Shown: piece after piece, positions 40,476 to 49,605 of the stretch
Numbering within the stretch: position 1 is the stretch's first letter
How the letters are laid out: the number at the start of each line of letters is the position of its first letter
Assembly: GCA_963848205.1 (NCBI GenBank)
Contig: CAWKCV010000006.1
Span: 124,001 to 188,000, forward strand
DNA from: BOG-908 sp963848205
Lineage (GTDB): Bacteria; Pseudomonadota; Alphaproteobacteria; Acetobacterales; Acetobacteraceae
Reading direction: 5' to 3'
DNA length: 64,000 nucleotides
Position numbers and translations under genes: made by a program
Notes under the pieces: generated by a model
What the model was told of the DNA's origin: nothing
What the model saw: the letters and a program-made list of their open reading frames with translations, nothing else
Database searches by the model: none

Positions 40476-41624
40476 ATGCAGCTTCTCTGGTTCCTGCCCA
40501 CCCATGGTGACGGCCGCTATCTTGCGTCGGCAACCGGCGGCAGGGCGCTCACCTTCGACTATCTGCGACAGGTCGCCCAGGCTGCCGACCAGCTCGGCTA
40601 TTGGGGGATGCTGCTGCCGACCGGCCGTTCCTGCGAGGATAGCTGGGTGGTGGGCTCCGCGGTGGCGCCCTTCACCCGCCAGTTGCGCTTCCTGATCGCT
40701 CTGCGCCCCGGCATCATGTCGCCGGTGCTGGGCGCGCGCATGGCGGCGGCCCTCGACCGCGCGACCGGCGGCCGCTTGCTGATCAACGTGGTGACCGGCG
40801 GCGACCCGGTGGAGCTTAAGGGCGACGGCCAGTTCCTCGCGCACGACGAACGCTATGCGCTGACCGACGAATTCCTGCAGGTTTGGCGCCGCGTGATGTC
40901 GGGCGAATCCGTCACGTTCGAAGGGCGTCATCTCCGGGTAGAGGATGCCCGCATCGCGTTTCCGCCGGTCCAGCTTCCCCATCCGCCGCTCTGGTTCGGC
41001 GGCTCTTCGCCAGCCGGCATCGAGGTCGCGGCCGAACAATGCGATGTCTATCTCACCTGGGGCGAGCCGCCAGCGGACGTCGCGGCCAAAATCGCCACCG
41101 CGCGCCAGGCCGCTTCCCGTCACGGCCGGACATTCCGCTTCGGTCTGCGCCTGCATGTCGTGGTGCGCGAGACCCGCCAGGCCGCCTGGGATGCCGCAAA
41201 CGACCTGATCCGCTATGTGGACGACCAGGTCATCGCCGACGCGCAGAAAGTGTTCGCCCGCTACGACAGCGTCGGCCAGCAGCGCATGGCCGCGCTGCAT
41301 GCCGGCAGCCGCGCCAAGCTGGAGATCAGCCCCGATTTATGGGCGGGCGTGGGCCTGGTGCGTGGCGGCGCCGGCACGGCGCTGGTGGGCGACCCCGACA
41401 CCGTCGCCGCCCGCCTGCTCGAATATCGCGCGCTGGGCGTGGAGAGCTTCATTCTCTCCGGCTACCCGCATCTGGAGGAGGCCTACCGCGTGGCCGAGCT
41501 GCTGTTCCCGCGCCTGCCTTTGTCGCATGCGGGGCATGGCGGCACGCCGGCGGTGGCGCTGAACGGCCCGTTCGGCGAGATCATCGCCAACGAACGCGCA
41601 CCGATCCTGAACGCCGCCTCGTGA
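40476..41624 (+). CDS. ssuD: FMNH2-dependent alkanesulfonate monooxygenase
   Basis: A 382-residue bacterial-luciferase-fold enzyme close to E. coli SsuD: LLWFLPTHGDGRYL, LLPTGRSCEDSWV, FLIALRPGIMSPVLGARMAA, GGRLLINVVTGGDPVE and LWFGGSSPAGIEVAAE. It cleaves the C-S bond of alkanesulfonates, releasing sulfite and an aldehyde as a sulfur source. It needs reduced FMN from a reductase such as SsuE, which is not encoded in this window. ATG 40476 has GAGAAGG (40462-40468) upstream. Its stop overlaps the ssuC start (GTGA). Confidence 0.93.
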   Translation: MQLLWFLPTHGDGRYLASATGGRALTFDYLRQVAQAADQLGYWGMLLPTGRSCEDSWVVGSAVAPFTRQLRFLIALRPGIMSPVLGARMAAALDRATGGRLLINVVTGGDPVELKGDGQFLAHDERYALTDEFLQVWRRVMSGESVTFEGRHLRVEDARIAFPPVQLPHPPLWFGGSSPAGIEVAAEQCDVYLTWGEPPADVAAKIATARQAASRHGRTFRFGLRLHVVVRETRQAAWDAANDLIRYVDDQVIADAQKVFARYDSVGQQRMAALHAGSRAKLEISPDLWAGVGLVRGGAGTALVGDPDTVAARLLEYRALGVESFILSGYPHLEEAYRVAELLFPRLPLSHAGHGGTPAVALNGPFGEIIANERAPILNAAS

Positions 41625-42400
41625 GCCGGGCCGAGTCGCGCCGGCTCGCCCCGCTGGTGCCCTGGCTCGTGCCGGTGGCAATTCTGCTGGCCTGGGAAGC
41701 AGTCACCGCGTCGGGCCTGATACCGGCGCGCAAACTGCCGTCGCCGCATGCGGTGCTGCTGGCCGGCTGGGCGCTGCTGCGTTCGGGCGAACTGGTGCGC
41801 GACTGCGCCGTCTCCGCCGGGCGGGCCGCGTGCGGCCTGCTCATCGGAGGCTCCTTGGGGTTCGCCTTCGGCCTGGCCGCCGGCATCAGCCAGCTGGCGG
41901 AAAACCTCTTCGACGGCGCGTTGCAGATGCTGCGCATGGTGCCGCATCTGGCGCTGATCCCGCTGGTGATCGTCTGGTTCGGCATCGGCGAGGGCGCGAA
42001 GATCTTTCTCGTCGCGGCCGGCGTGTTCTTTCCGATCTACTACAACACCTACCATGGCATCCGCACGATCGATGCTGGCCTGCTGGAAATGGCGCGCATA
42101 CAGGGCGTGCGCGGCGCGGCGCTGTTCCGCGCGGTGATCCTGCCGGGTGCGATGCCGTCCATCCTGGTCGGCGTGCGCTATGCGCTGGGCATCATGTGGC
42201 TCACGCTGATCGTGGCCGAAACGATTGCCGGCAGTGCCGGCATCGGCTTCATGACGATGAACGCACGCGAGTTCATGCAAACCGACATCGTGGTGCTCGG
42301 CATCCTGCTCTACGCGGTGCTCGGCAAGCTGATCGACATGCTGGCCCGATGGATCGAAGGGCGCGCGCTGGCATGGCACCCGTCATTCTCGCGGGCATGA
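41621..42400 (+). CDS. ssuC: Sulfonate ABC transporter permease
   Basis: A 259-residue inner-membrane permease with about six helices. The cytoplasmic EAA loop appears as LLEMARIQGVRGAALFRAVILPGAMPSI (split LEMARIQGVRG and AVILPGAMPS), typical of the SsuC/TauC group. The start is GTG 41621, overlapping the ssuD stop; the stop overlaps the ssuB start (ATGA). It forms the transmembrane channel of the SsuABC importer. Confidence 0.92.
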   Translation: MSRAESRRLAPLVPWLVPVAILLAWEAVTASGLIPARKLPSPHAVLLAGWALLRSGELVRDCAVSAGRAACGLLIGGSLGFAFGLAAGISQLAENLFDGALQMLRMVPHLALIPLVIVWFGIGEGAKIFLVAAGVFFPIYYNTYHGIRTIDAGLLEMARIQGVRGAALFRAVILPGAMPSILVGVRYALGIMWLTLIVAETIAGSAGIGFMTMNAREFMQTDIVVLGILLYAVLGKLIDMLARWIEGRALAWHPSFSRA

Positions 42401-43206
42401 ACGCGGCCTCGCCTCCGGTATGGCAGCGCACGGCGCAAGCCGGCCCGGACCTGTCCAGGCGCGCCCTCCCTCCAGCACGCGGCCTGCCGATCCGTCTGCG
42501 CGACCTCGGCCGGCAGTTCGGCGAACGCGCCGTTCTGCAGGGTATCGACCTCACCATCGAGCCAGGCCAATTCGTCGCCATCGTCGGCCGGAGCGGCTCG
42601 GGCAAAAGCACGCTGCTACGCACGCTGGCGGGGCTCGATCAGCCCGATCGCGGCCAGGTGCTGCTCGGCGGCGGCTCTCCGGCCGCAGCCGCGGACCGGC
42701 TGAGGATCATGTTCCAGGACGGCCGCCTGCTGCCATGGCGACGCGTGATCGACAACGTGGCGCTGGGCCTGCCGCGCGCCGGCCGCGCGCGCGCCGAGGC
42801 AGCGCTCGCCGCCGTGGGCCTGGCCGACCGCGCGCAGGACTGGCCGCGCATCCTCTCCGGCGGCCAGAAGCAGCGCGTGGCCCTGGCACGCGCGCTCGCC
42901 GCCGACCCGCTTCTCATTCTGCTCGACGAGCCGCTCGGCGCTCTGGACGCGCTCACGCGGCTGGAGATGCAGACGCTCATCGAGCGTCTATGGCTGAACG
43001 CCGGTTTCACCGCCGTGCTGGTCACCCACGATGTCGCCGAAGCGGCCACGCTGGCAGACCGGATATTGCTCATCGAAAACGGCGCGATCGCGATGGATGT
43101 CGCGGTGAACCTGCCCCGCCCGCGGCTGCCGGGTGCAGCACTGGCGGAGATCGAGGCGCGGGTGCTCGGGCGGATATTGGGCCGGACCGAAACCTCTTCC
43201 GGCTGA
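42397..43206 (+). CDS. ssuB: Sulfonate ABC transporter ATP-binding protein
   Basis: A 269-residue ABC ATPase: Walker A GRSGSGKS (64-71), Q-loop MFQDGRLLPWRRV, signature LSGGQKQR, Walker B LLILLDEP and the H-loop VTHDVAEA. The FQDGRLLPW segment is characteristic of SsuB and TauB. It has an N-terminal extension of about 30 residues relative to the minimal family. ATG 42397 overlaps the ssuC stop, and the alternative upstream start at 42373 is less likely. It powers alkanesulfonate import. Confidence 0.92.
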   Translation: MNAASPPVWQRTAQAGPDLSRRALPPARGLPIRLRDLGRQFGERAVLQGIDLTIEPGQFVAIVGRSGSGKSTLLRTLAGLDQPDRGQVLLGGGSPAAAADRLRIMFQDGRLLPWRRVIDNVALGLPRAGRARAEAALAAVGLADRAQDWPRILSGGQKQRVALARALAADPLLILLDEPLGALDALTRLEMQTLIERLWLNAGFTAVLVTHDVAEAATLADRILLIENGAIAMDVAVNLPRPRLPGAALAEIEARVLGRILGRTETSSG

Positions 43207-43304
43207 CGATCGGCGGGAGAATGGCTGTCGCGCCGCCGCGTTATTGCCGGCCCGATTGGCAATGAGGGGGACCAATCCCCAAATCCGCGTTTTGGAGCAA
43301 CGCC

Positions 43305-44147
43305 ATGTCCGACCAGCCCGACTACACCCCGCCGAAAATCTGGACCTGGGACAAGGAGAGCGGCGGCCGCTTCGCCAACATCAACCGACCAGTCGCCGGC
43401 GCCACGCACGACAAGGAACTCCCCGTCGGCAAACATCCGATGCAGCTCTACTCGCTGGCCACGCCGAACGGCGTCAAGGTCACCATCATGCTCGAAGAAC
43501 TGCTCGCCGCCGGCCATTCGGGCGCCGAATACGACGCCTGGCTGATCCGCATCAACGAAGGCGACCAGTTCTCCAGCGGCTTTGTCGACATCAACCCGAA
43601 CTCGAAAATCCCGGCATTGATGGACCGCAGCGGGCCCGAACCGATCCGCGTGTTCGAATCCGGCGCCATCCTGATGCATCTGGCCGAGAAATTTGCAGCC
43701 TTCCTGCCCACCGAAGGCCAGGCTCGCGCCGCCTGCCTCTCATGGCTGTTCTGGCAGATGGGCGCCGGCCCGCTGCTCGGCGGCGGCTTCGGCCATTTCT
43801 ACGCCTACGCGCCGAGCAAGATGGAATACCCGATCAACCGTTACGCGATGGAAGTCAAACGCCAGCTCGACGTGCTGGACAAGCAACTCGGCACGTCCGC
43901 CTACGTCGCCGGCGCCGACTACACGATCGCCGACATGGCCATCTATCCCTGGTATGGCGGCATGGTGAACGGCGTGCTCTATGAGGCCGCCGAATTCTTG
44001 CAGGTGCAGGACTACAAGAATGTGCAGCGCTGGGCCGGCGAGATCGGCAGCAGGCGGGCCGTGCAGCGCGGCCGTCGCGTCAACAAGGTGACGGGCGACG
44101 CGGCATCGCAATTGCCGGAACGGCATCAGGCGAGCGACCTGGACTAG
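43305..44147 (+). CDS. yghU: YghU-type glutathione transferase
   Basis: A 280-residue GST with the features of the nu-class YghU/YfcG disulfide-bond oxidoreductases: an N-terminal extension (YTPPKIWTWDKESGGRFANI), LYSLATPNGVKVTIMLEEL, GDQFSSGFVDINPNSKIPAL and VFESGAILMHLAEK, then an all-helical C-domain (YTIADMAIYPWYGG). These enzymes bind two glutathiones and reduce organic peroxides or disulfides. ATG 43305 has GGAG (43294-43297). A REP-like hairpin follows. Confidence 0.9.
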   Translation: MSDQPDYTPPKIWTWDKESGGRFANINRPVAGATHDKELPVGKHPMQLYSLATPNGVKVTIMLEELLAAGHSGAEYDAWLIRINEGDQFSSGFVDINPNSKIPALMDRSGPEPIRVFESGAILMHLAEKFAAFLPTEGQARAACLSWLFWQMGAGPLLGGGFGHFYAYAPSKMEYPINRYAMEVKRQLDVLDKQLGTSAYVAGADYTIADMAIYPWYGGMVNGVLYEAAEFLQVQDYKNVQRWAGEIGSRRAVQRGRRVNKVTGDAASQLPERHQASDLD

Positions 44148-44162
44148 GCTTTCATCACCGTC

Positions 44163-44185
44163 GTGCCCGGGCTTGTCCCGGGTAC
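44163..44185. repeat. GC-rich palindrome (REP-like or terminator)
   Basis: GTGCCCGGG and CCCGGGTAC pair around CTTGT, 8 of 9 positions matching. It resembles the GC-rich extragenic palindromes with a CTTG loop common in alphaproteobacterial intergenic DNA. This is the only copy I see here. Confidence 0.5.
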
Positions 44186-44288
44186 CGACGCGGCGATCGC
44201 GGAAAACCGTTGGCAGCCCCACGCGCACACCCGTATTCGCCCGGCCGCGCTGACGCCCGCATCGAACCCGGACAAGTCATGACCGTCC

Positions 44289-44315
44289 GGTCTTTGCCTT
44301 CTTTTTTCAAAAGCC
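44289..44315. repeat. Remnant of the intergenic palindromic repeat
   Basis: GGTCTTTGCCTTCTTTTTTC followed by AAAAGCC keeps the right-arm hairpin half but has lost the rest. It lies shortly before the aroA start. Confidence 0.35.
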
Positions 44316-44338
44316 CGTCGGCGTGCTACCCGCCGCCC

Positions 44339-45655
44339 ATGCGCCCCCTCACCGCAAGCCAAGCCGCCCCGCTCCACGGCACCCTCGCCGTCCCGGGCGA
44401 CAAATCCATCTCCCACCGCGCCCTGATGTTCGCCGCACTCGCCGTCGGGCAAACCCACATCGAAGGCCTGCTCGAAGGCGAGGACGTGCTGCGCACCGCC
44501 GCTGCCATGCGCGCCCTCGGCGCCGATATCACACAGCACGCACCCGGCCGCTGGAGCGTGCACGGCGTAGGCATCGGCGGCCTGGCCGAACCGGAGGACG
44601 TGCTCGACATGGGCAATTCCGGCACCGCCGCCCGCCTGCTCGCCGGCATCCTGGCCACCCACCCGATCTTCAGCGTGCTCACCGGCGACGCCAGCCTGCG
44701 TGGCCGACCGATGGCGCGCGTCACCACCCCGCTGGCGCAGACCGGCGCCCGCTTCACCTTCCGGCAAGGGGGTCGCCTGCCGCTCTGCATCGAAGGCACG
44801 CCGCATGCGCTGCCGGTCGAGTATCGCATGCCGGTCGCCTCCGCCCAGGTGAAGTCCGCCATCCTCCTCGCCGGCCTCAACGCGCGCGGCACCACCCGCA
44901 TCGAGGAGCCGGTGCCCACCCGCGACCACACCGAGAACATGCTGCGCCATTTCGGCGCCGACGTGCGCGTGGAGCAGGACGGCGCCGGCCGCATCATCCA
45001 CCTCGCCGGCCAGCCGGAACTGGTCGCAGCCCCGGTCCACGTGCCCGGCGACCCATCCTCGGCCGCCTTCCCGCTCGTGGCCGCCCTCCTCGTGGCCGGC
45101 TCGACCGTCACCGTCACCAGCGTCGGCCTGAATCCACTCCGCACCGGCCTGCTGACCGCCTTGCGCGCGATGGGCGCCGACCTCTCGATCACGAACGAAC
45201 GCCAGCAAGGCGGCGAGCCCGTGGGCGACATCACCGCCACCGCCACACACTTGCGCGCGGCCGACACGCCGCCCGAGCTCGCCCCCAGCATGATCGACGA
45301 ATTCCCCATCCTCGCCGTCGCCTGCGCCTGCGCGGCCGGCACCAGCCGTATGCGCGGCCTGGGAGAACTGCGCGTGAAAGAGAGCGACCGCCTGGCCGCC
45401 ACCGCCGCCCTGCTGCACGAGAACGGCGTCCGCGTGGAGATCGAAGCGGACGACCTGATCGTCCACGGTGCCGGCACTCCGCCCCCGGGCGGCGGCCTGG
45501 TCGCCACCCACATGGACCACCGCCTGGCAATGAGCGCGCTGGTGCTGGGCAGCGTCACGGCTCATCCGGTGCGGGTGGACGACACCGAATTCATCGAGAC
45601 GAGTTTCCCCGGCTTCGTCACGCTGATGACCACGCTCGGCTGCGCGTTCGCATGA
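44339..45655 (+). CDS. aroA: 3-phosphoshikimate 1-carboxyvinyltransferase (EPSP synthase)
   Basis: A 438-residue EPSP synthase with PGDKSISHRALMFAALA, LEGEDVLRTAAAMRALGA, GNSGTAARLL, GDASLRGRPMARV, MPVASAQVKSAILLAGLN, PTRDHTENMLRHFGA, APSMIDEFPILAVA and ELRVKESDRL. The layout follows the Agrobacterium CP4-like branch, but where CP4 has Ala after GNA this protein has Gly (GNSG), the usual residue in glyphosate-sensitive enzymes. It makes EPSP from shikimate-3-phosphate and PEP for aromatic amino acids. ATG 44339 is preferred over an upstream ATG at 44280 because the intervening bases are a repeat remnant. Its stop overlaps cmk (ATGA). Confidence 0.95.
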   Translation: MRPLTASQAAPLHGTLAVPGDKSISHRALMFAALAVGQTHIEGLLEGEDVLRTAAAMRALGADITQHAPGRWSVHGVGIGGLAEPEDVLDMGNSGTAARLLAGILATHPIFSVLTGDASLRGRPMARVTTPLAQTGARFTFRQGGRLPLCIEGTPHALPVEYRMPVASAQVKSAILLAGLNARGTTRIEEPVPTRDHTENMLRHFGADVRVEQDGAGRIIHLAGQPELVAAPVHVPGDPSSAAFPLVAALLVAGSTVTVTSVGLNPLRTGLLTALRAMGADLSITNERQQGGEPVGDITATATHLRAADTPPELAPSMIDEFPILAVACACAAGTSRMRGLGELRVKESDRLAATAALLHENGVRVEIEADDLIVHGAGTPPPGGGLVATHMDHRLAMSALVLGSVTAHPVRVDDTEFIETSFPGFVTLMTTLGCAFA

Positions 45656-46335
45656 CCAACCGGATCGTCGCCAAACCATCTCCCGTGATCGTGGCGATCG
45701 ACGGACCCGCCGCCGCCGGCAAAGGCACGCTCGCCCGCCGCCTCGCCGCGCACCTGAAGCTGCCTTACCTGGATACCGGCCTGCTCTATCGCGCCACCGC
45801 CCGCCGCCTGCTCGACGCCGGCGGCGACCCGGCCGAGCCACGCGCTGCCGAAGCCGCCGCGCGGGCCCTGCAACCGGACGATCTGGACCGCACCGACCTG
45901 CGCACGCCCGACGTGGACCGGGCCGCCGCCGCTGTCGCGTCGATCCCCCCGGTGCGCGCCGCCCTGCTGGATTTCCAGCGCAATTTCGGGCACGCGAACG
46001 GCGCCGTGCTCGATGGCCGCGACATCGGCACCATCATCTTCCCCGAAGCACGCGCCAAACTGTTCGTCACCGCCAGCGTCGATGCCCGCGCCCGCCGCCG
46101 CTGGCTGGAATTGCAGGCACGCGGTGTGGACGCAACCCTGGACACCGTGCGCCAGGACATGCAGGCGCGCGATGCGGCCGACGCCTCACGCGCCGCCGCG
46201 CCGTTGCGTGCGGCGCCGGGCGCGTTCGAGCTCGATACCACCGACCTGGATGCGGAGCAGGCTTTTCAGCTCGCGCTGCAGTATGTGAACGAGGCTTTGG
46301 GACAAGAGACGAAGCTTCCCAGATCCCGTAGCTGA
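45652..46335 (+). CDS. cmk: Cytidylate kinase
   Basis: A 227-residue CMP kinase: P-loop IDGPAAAGKGTLARRLA, YLDTGLLYRATA, LDGRDIGTIIFPEARAKLFVTAS and RAAAPLRAAPGAFELDT. It phosphorylates CMP and dCMP. The ATGA overlap with aroA gives the conserved aroA-cmk pair; rpsA, which often follows, is absent and a glycosyltransferase gene comes next after 15 bases. Confidence 0.94.
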   Translation: MTNRIVAKPSPVIVAIDGPAAAGKGTLARRLAAHLKLPYLDTGLLYRATARRLLDAGGDPAEPRAAEAAARALQPDDLDRTDLRTPDVDRAAAAVASIPPVRAALLDFQRNFGHANGAVLDGRDIGTIIFPEARAKLFVTASVDARARRRWLELQARGVDATLDTVRQDMQARDAADASRAAAPLRAAPGAFELDTTDLDAEQAFQLALQYVNEALGQETKLPRSRS

Positions 46336-46350
46336 CCGCCCGGGCGTAGA

Positions 46351-47457
46351 ATGATCTATCGCCGGCGCGGAATCGAAGCCATCGCCAGCGACGGCGATGT
46401 CCGTTCTCCCCGATCGCGCATCCATCACGCGCAATCGCTGCAGCCGGCGACCGTCGCCCTGCCCCCCTTGCGATACGGCGCGCATTTCCTCGATCACTGG
46501 CCCGTCCACGAGGAACCCACGCCGGCCAACTGGCGCGCCCCATTTTATGAATGCGTGGCGCCCGCGCTGTTCGTTCTGCGCGATGCGCAAATGCACACCG
46601 CGAGCGGCATTCTCACCATCGATGGTGATGTTGCCGAAGAAAGCCTGGTGCGGCTGGACACGCGCCGCCTCGGCATCGCGTGCGCACCCACAACCGTGAC
46701 CATAGAAAAGCGCCCAATTACCGAACTCGCCGGCACGCATATCTCGCTTCTCTGCGGCGGATCGGACAATTTCTTCCACGGCGTCATGGATGGCGCCGCA
46801 CGCATGGCGACCGTTCCGCCGCATGTTCTCGCACAGGCCTCGACGGTGCTGATCCCTGCCGACAGTGCCGGGCTGCGACACATGCTGTCGCTGTATCCAC
46901 TCCCGCCTCATCTGCAGCTCCGCGAAGTGCAAGACGGGCACTCGCTCCGGGTAGAGACGCTGATTCTGCCGATGAGCGTGTATGGCGTCTCGAGCTACCA
47001 CCCGATCGTCGGGGCATTCTACGATCAGGTTTCCAAAGCGGTTCCGGACGATCCGCGTGCCGGACTGCCCGATCGTTTCTATCTGGACCGTCGAGGCGCC
47101 GCGAGCCGCGCTCTGGTGAACGAGACCGAGCTGATCGGCGAATTGGCACTCCTCGGCTACACGCCCATCCGGCCCGAGACGCTCAGCATTCCCGAGCAGG
47201 TCAGGCTGTTTCGCAGCGCCCGATCCATTGTCGCCCCGCACGGCGCCGGCCTGACCAATATCGGCTTCTGCCGCCCCGACTGCCGCATTCTCGAGCTGCA
47301 CCTAGATGCCTACGTGCATTGGGGTTTCCGCCACCTCGCGGCTTTGCGCGCCCTCTCCTACGACTGCATCCTCGGGCGCAGCCTGCCGGCAAACTCTCCC
47401 GATATCCACAGCCTGCGTTGGCGCATTTCGACCCAGCACGTGATTGCAGCGCTATAA
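46351..47457 (+). CDS. Family GT61 glycosyltransferase
   Basis: A 368-residue protein of the DUF563/GT61 type: GGSDNFFHGVMDGAARM, RFYLDRRGAASRALVNE, EQVRLFRSARSIVAPHGAGL (containing the diagnostic PHGAGLTN) and CRILELHLDAYVHWGFRHLA. GT61 enzymes transfer pentoses or hexoses to polysaccharides or glycoproteins; donor and acceptor are unknown. There is no membrane segment. It may be read with aroA-cmk given the 15-base gap. Confidence 0.8.
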   Translation: MIYRRRGIEAIASDGDVRSPRSRIHHAQSLQPATVALPPLRYGAHFLDHWPVHEEPTPANWRAPFYECVAPALFVLRDAQMHTASGILTIDGDVAEESLVRLDTRRLGIACAPTTVTIEKRPITELAGTHISLLCGGSDNFFHGVMDGAARMATVPPHVLAQASTVLIPADSAGLRHMLSLYPLPPHLQLREVQDGHSLRVETLILPMSVYGVSSYHPIVGAFYDQVSKAVPDDPRAGLPDRFYLDRRGAASRALVNETELIGELALLGYTPIRPETLSIPEQVRLFRSARSIVAPHGAGLTNIGFCRPDCRILELHLDAYVHWGFRHLAALRALSYDCILGRSLPANSPDIHSLRWRISTQHVIAAL

Positions 47458-47477
47458 GCTCCCATCGCACACGCGTG

Positions 47478-47530
47478 GACCAGAAGTTTTTTGGTCCTTT
47501 TTTTTCAAAAAAGGACTGCTTTCTTCCTTT
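47478..47530. repeat. Intergenic palindromic repeat, right arm only
   Basis: AGAAGTTTTTTGGTCC plus the long hairpin TTTTTTTTCAAAAAAGGAC. It lies between the GT61 gene and the FzlA-like gene. Confidence 0.8.
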
Positions 47531-47566
47531 TGCAACGCAGCACCCAACTGGGCATAAGCCCGCCTC

Positions 47567-48235
47567 ATGCGCGTTCTCTATCACCTCCCGCTCTCGCCCT
47601 ATTCGCGGAAAGTCCGCCTCGTCCTGTCCGAGCGGCGGCTGCCGTTCGAGCTGAAGGTGGAGCGCGTGTGGGAGCGCCGGCCGGAATATCTCGTCATGAA
47701 CGCCGCCGGCACGGTGCCCGTGCTGGAAGAGGCGAACGGTTTGGTGATCCCCGATAGCGGGGTGATCTGCGAGTATCTAGAGGAGGCCTACCCGGACACC
47801 CCCCTGCTGGGCCGCACGCTGGGCGAAGGCGTGGAAATCCGCCGGCTGGTCGCCTGGTTCGATGGCAAGTTCGCCGCCGAAGTCACCCGCAACCTGCTGG
47901 GCGAGAAGTATTTCAAACGCCTGTTCGGCCGTGGCCAGCCTGATGTGGCAGCAATTCGCGCCGGCTACACCAATTTGCGCGGCCACATGGAGTATATCGG
48001 CTGGCTCGCCGAACAGCGCCGCTGGCTCGCCGGCAACGAGCTGAGCCTGGCCGATTTTGCCGCCGCGGGGCATCTGTCCGCGCTCGATTTCATCGGCGAG
48101 CTGGACTGGACGATCTCGCCGCCGGCGCGGGAATGGTATTCGCGCATGAAGTCGCGTCCCAGCTTTCGGCCGCTGTTGACGGATCGGGTGGCTGGGGTGG
48201 ATCCGCCGGTGCATTATCCGGACCTGGATTTCTAA
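47567..48235 (+). CDS. fzlA: GST-like cell-division protein of the FzlA type
   Basis: A 222-residue protein with a thioredoxin-like N-domain (LYHLPLSPYSRKVRLVLSER, then PDSGVICEYLEE) and a helical C-domain. WFDGKF (97-102) followed by EVTRNLLGEKYFKRL, and the closing VHYPDLDF, resemble Caulobacter FzlA, a GST-fold protein without known transferase activity that binds FtsZ and is needed for constriction. The match rests on recalled family features; an ordinary GST is the alternative. It is flanked by palindromic repeats on both sides. Confidence 0.65.
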   Translation: MRVLYHLPLSPYSRKVRLVLSERRLPFELKVERVWERRPEYLVMNAAGTVPVLEEANGLVIPDSGVICEYLEEAYPDTPLLGRTLGEGVEIRRLVAWFDGKFAAEVTRNLLGEKYFKRLFGRGQPDVAAIRAGYTNLRGHMEYIGWLAEQRRWLAGNELSLADFAAAGHLSALDFIGELDWTISPPAREWYSRMKSRPSFRPLLTDRVAGVDPPVHYPDLDF

Positions 48236-48343
48236 AAAGGACCAGGAAACTTCTGGTCCGCTGTCGCGTGCTCGCGCGACAGGCGGCGAAGCATCGCGAA
48301 GGTTTCTGGTCCTTTTTTGCAAAAAAGGACTGCTTCCTTTCTT
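48232..48343. repeat. Intergenic palindromic repeat, both arms (left truncated)
   Basis: The left arm is reduced to 48232-48259 (AAAAAGGACCAGGAAACTTC). The core GCTGTCGCG is at 48260-48268. The right arm (48296-48343) has the hairpin TCCTTTTTTGCAAAAAAGGA. It starts at the stop codon of the FzlA-like gene. Confidence 0.85.
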
Positions 48344-48372
48344 CCCTCAGAAAGTTTATCGCTCCCTCAATC

Positions 48373-48603
48373 ATGTCGGACACCATCACCGCCCTCTCCT
48401 TCGAGGACGCCCTGGCTGAGCTCGAGCGCATCGTGCGCGGCCTGGAAGGCGGACAGCAAAAATTGGAGGACGCCATTACCTGCTACGAGCGCGGCACGGC
48501 GCTGCGCCGGCATTGCGAAGCCAAGCTGGCCGAGGCGGAAGCGCGCGTGCAGGCCATCGTCGAACGGGCCGACGGCTCGTTGTCACTCAAGGCGGTCGGT
48601 TGA
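48373..48603 (+). CDS. xseB: Exodeoxyribonuclease VII small subunit
   Basis: A 76-residue protein with LSFEDALAELERIVRGLEGG and LEDAITCYERGTALRRHCEAKLAEAEARV, split here at Gly, which is the complete XseB coiled-coil. It partners with XseA, not in this window, to degrade single-stranded DNA. ATG 48373 is used. It is followed at once by ispA, a widely conserved gene pair. Confidence 0.93.
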   Translation: MSDTITALSFEDALAELERIVRGLEGGQQKLEDAITCYERGTALRRHCEAKLAEAEARVQAIVERADGSLSLKAVG

Positions 48604-48610
48604 GGCGCAT

Positions 48611-49540
48611 ATGACGGTTGATAGTATGGAAGTCGGCCTCCACGGCGCGCCGGAGGCCGTGCTGACGGCGGCTCTGGTCGAACGTGCGGCCACGATCGAG
48701 ACTGCCCTGGACACGCTGCTGCCGCTGGAAGCCGGGCTCGAAGCGCGGCTGATCGAGGCAATGCGCTACGCGGCGCTCGGCGGCGGCAAGCGGCTGCGTG
48801 GTTTCCTGGTGATGGAGGTGGCCTCGCTGTTCAAGGTGGCGCCGGCCTGCGCGGCCCGCGTCGCCGCATCCGTCGAGATGCTGCATGCGTATAGCCTGGT
48901 GCACGACGACCTGCCCGCGATGGACGACGACGATCTGCGCCGCGGCAAGCCCAGCGCCCACCGCGCATTCGACGAAGCGACCGCCATCCTGGCCGGCGAC
49001 GCGCTGCAGGCACGCGCTTTCGAGGTGCTGGCCGAGGAGGACACCCACTCCGACCCCGCGGCGCGGTGCGAGCTGGTCTGCGCCCTGGCGCTGGCCGCCG
49101 GCGCGCGCGGCATGGCCGGTGGCCAGATGATCGACATGGAAGCCACCGGCCGCACGCTCAATCTGGGCGAGGTCTCCCGCCTGCATGCGCTGAAAACCGG
49201 CCGGCTGATCCAGTATGCGGCTGAAGCCGGCGCCATCCTCGGCCGCGCGCCCTGGCAGGTCCGCACGCAGATTGCCGCCTACGGCCGCGACATCGGGGCT
49301 GCCTTCCAGATTGCCGACGACGTGCTCGACATCGTCGGCACGGCCGAGCAGATCGGCAAGACGGCTGGCAAGGACGAAGCTGCCGGAAAAGCCACAGTGG
49401 TATCAATTTTGGGGGTTGAGCGCGCCGAAGCGCAGGCCCGCATGTTGTGTGACCAGTCGAAAGCCCATCTTGAGCATTTCGGGCCGGAGGCGGACAGACT
49501 GCGGGCGCTTGCTTCGTGGGTGGTCTCCCGACGTAACTGA
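48611..49540 (+). CDS. ispA: Farnesyl diphosphate synthase
   Basis: A 309-residue trans-prenyltransferase: GGGKRLRGFLV, first aspartate-rich motif DDLPAMDDDDLRRGKP, AGGQMIDMEATGR, LKTGRLIQYAAEAGA and second motif FQIADDVLDIVG, with GKTAGKDEAAGKAT, which is typical of IspA. It condenses IPP with DMAPP and GPP to farnesyl diphosphate, the precursor of squalene and hence hopanoids. ATG 48611 has GAGG a few bases upstream. It is followed by dxs, so precursor supply is grouped with hopanoid genes. Confidence 0.94.
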   Translation: MTVDSMEVGLHGAPEAVLTAALVERAATIETALDTLLPLEAGLEARLIEAMRYAALGGGKRLRGFLVMEVASLFKVAPACAARVAASVEMLHAYSLVHDDLPAMDDDDLRRGKPSAHRAFDEATAILAGDALQARAFEVLAEEDTHSDPAARCELVCALALAAGARGMAGGQMIDMEATGRTLNLGEVSRLHALKTGRLIQYAAEAGAILGRAPWQVRTQIAAYGRDIGAAFQIADDVLDIVGTAEQIGKTAGKDEAAGKATVVSILGVERAEAQARMLCDQSKAHLEHFGPEADRLRALASWVVSRRN

Positions 49541-49605
49541 GAGCCCCCGGCGGTCGCACCTGAAAGGGGCGGCCGTTGCAGGGGATGAGGAGCGAAAACG
49601 CCGAC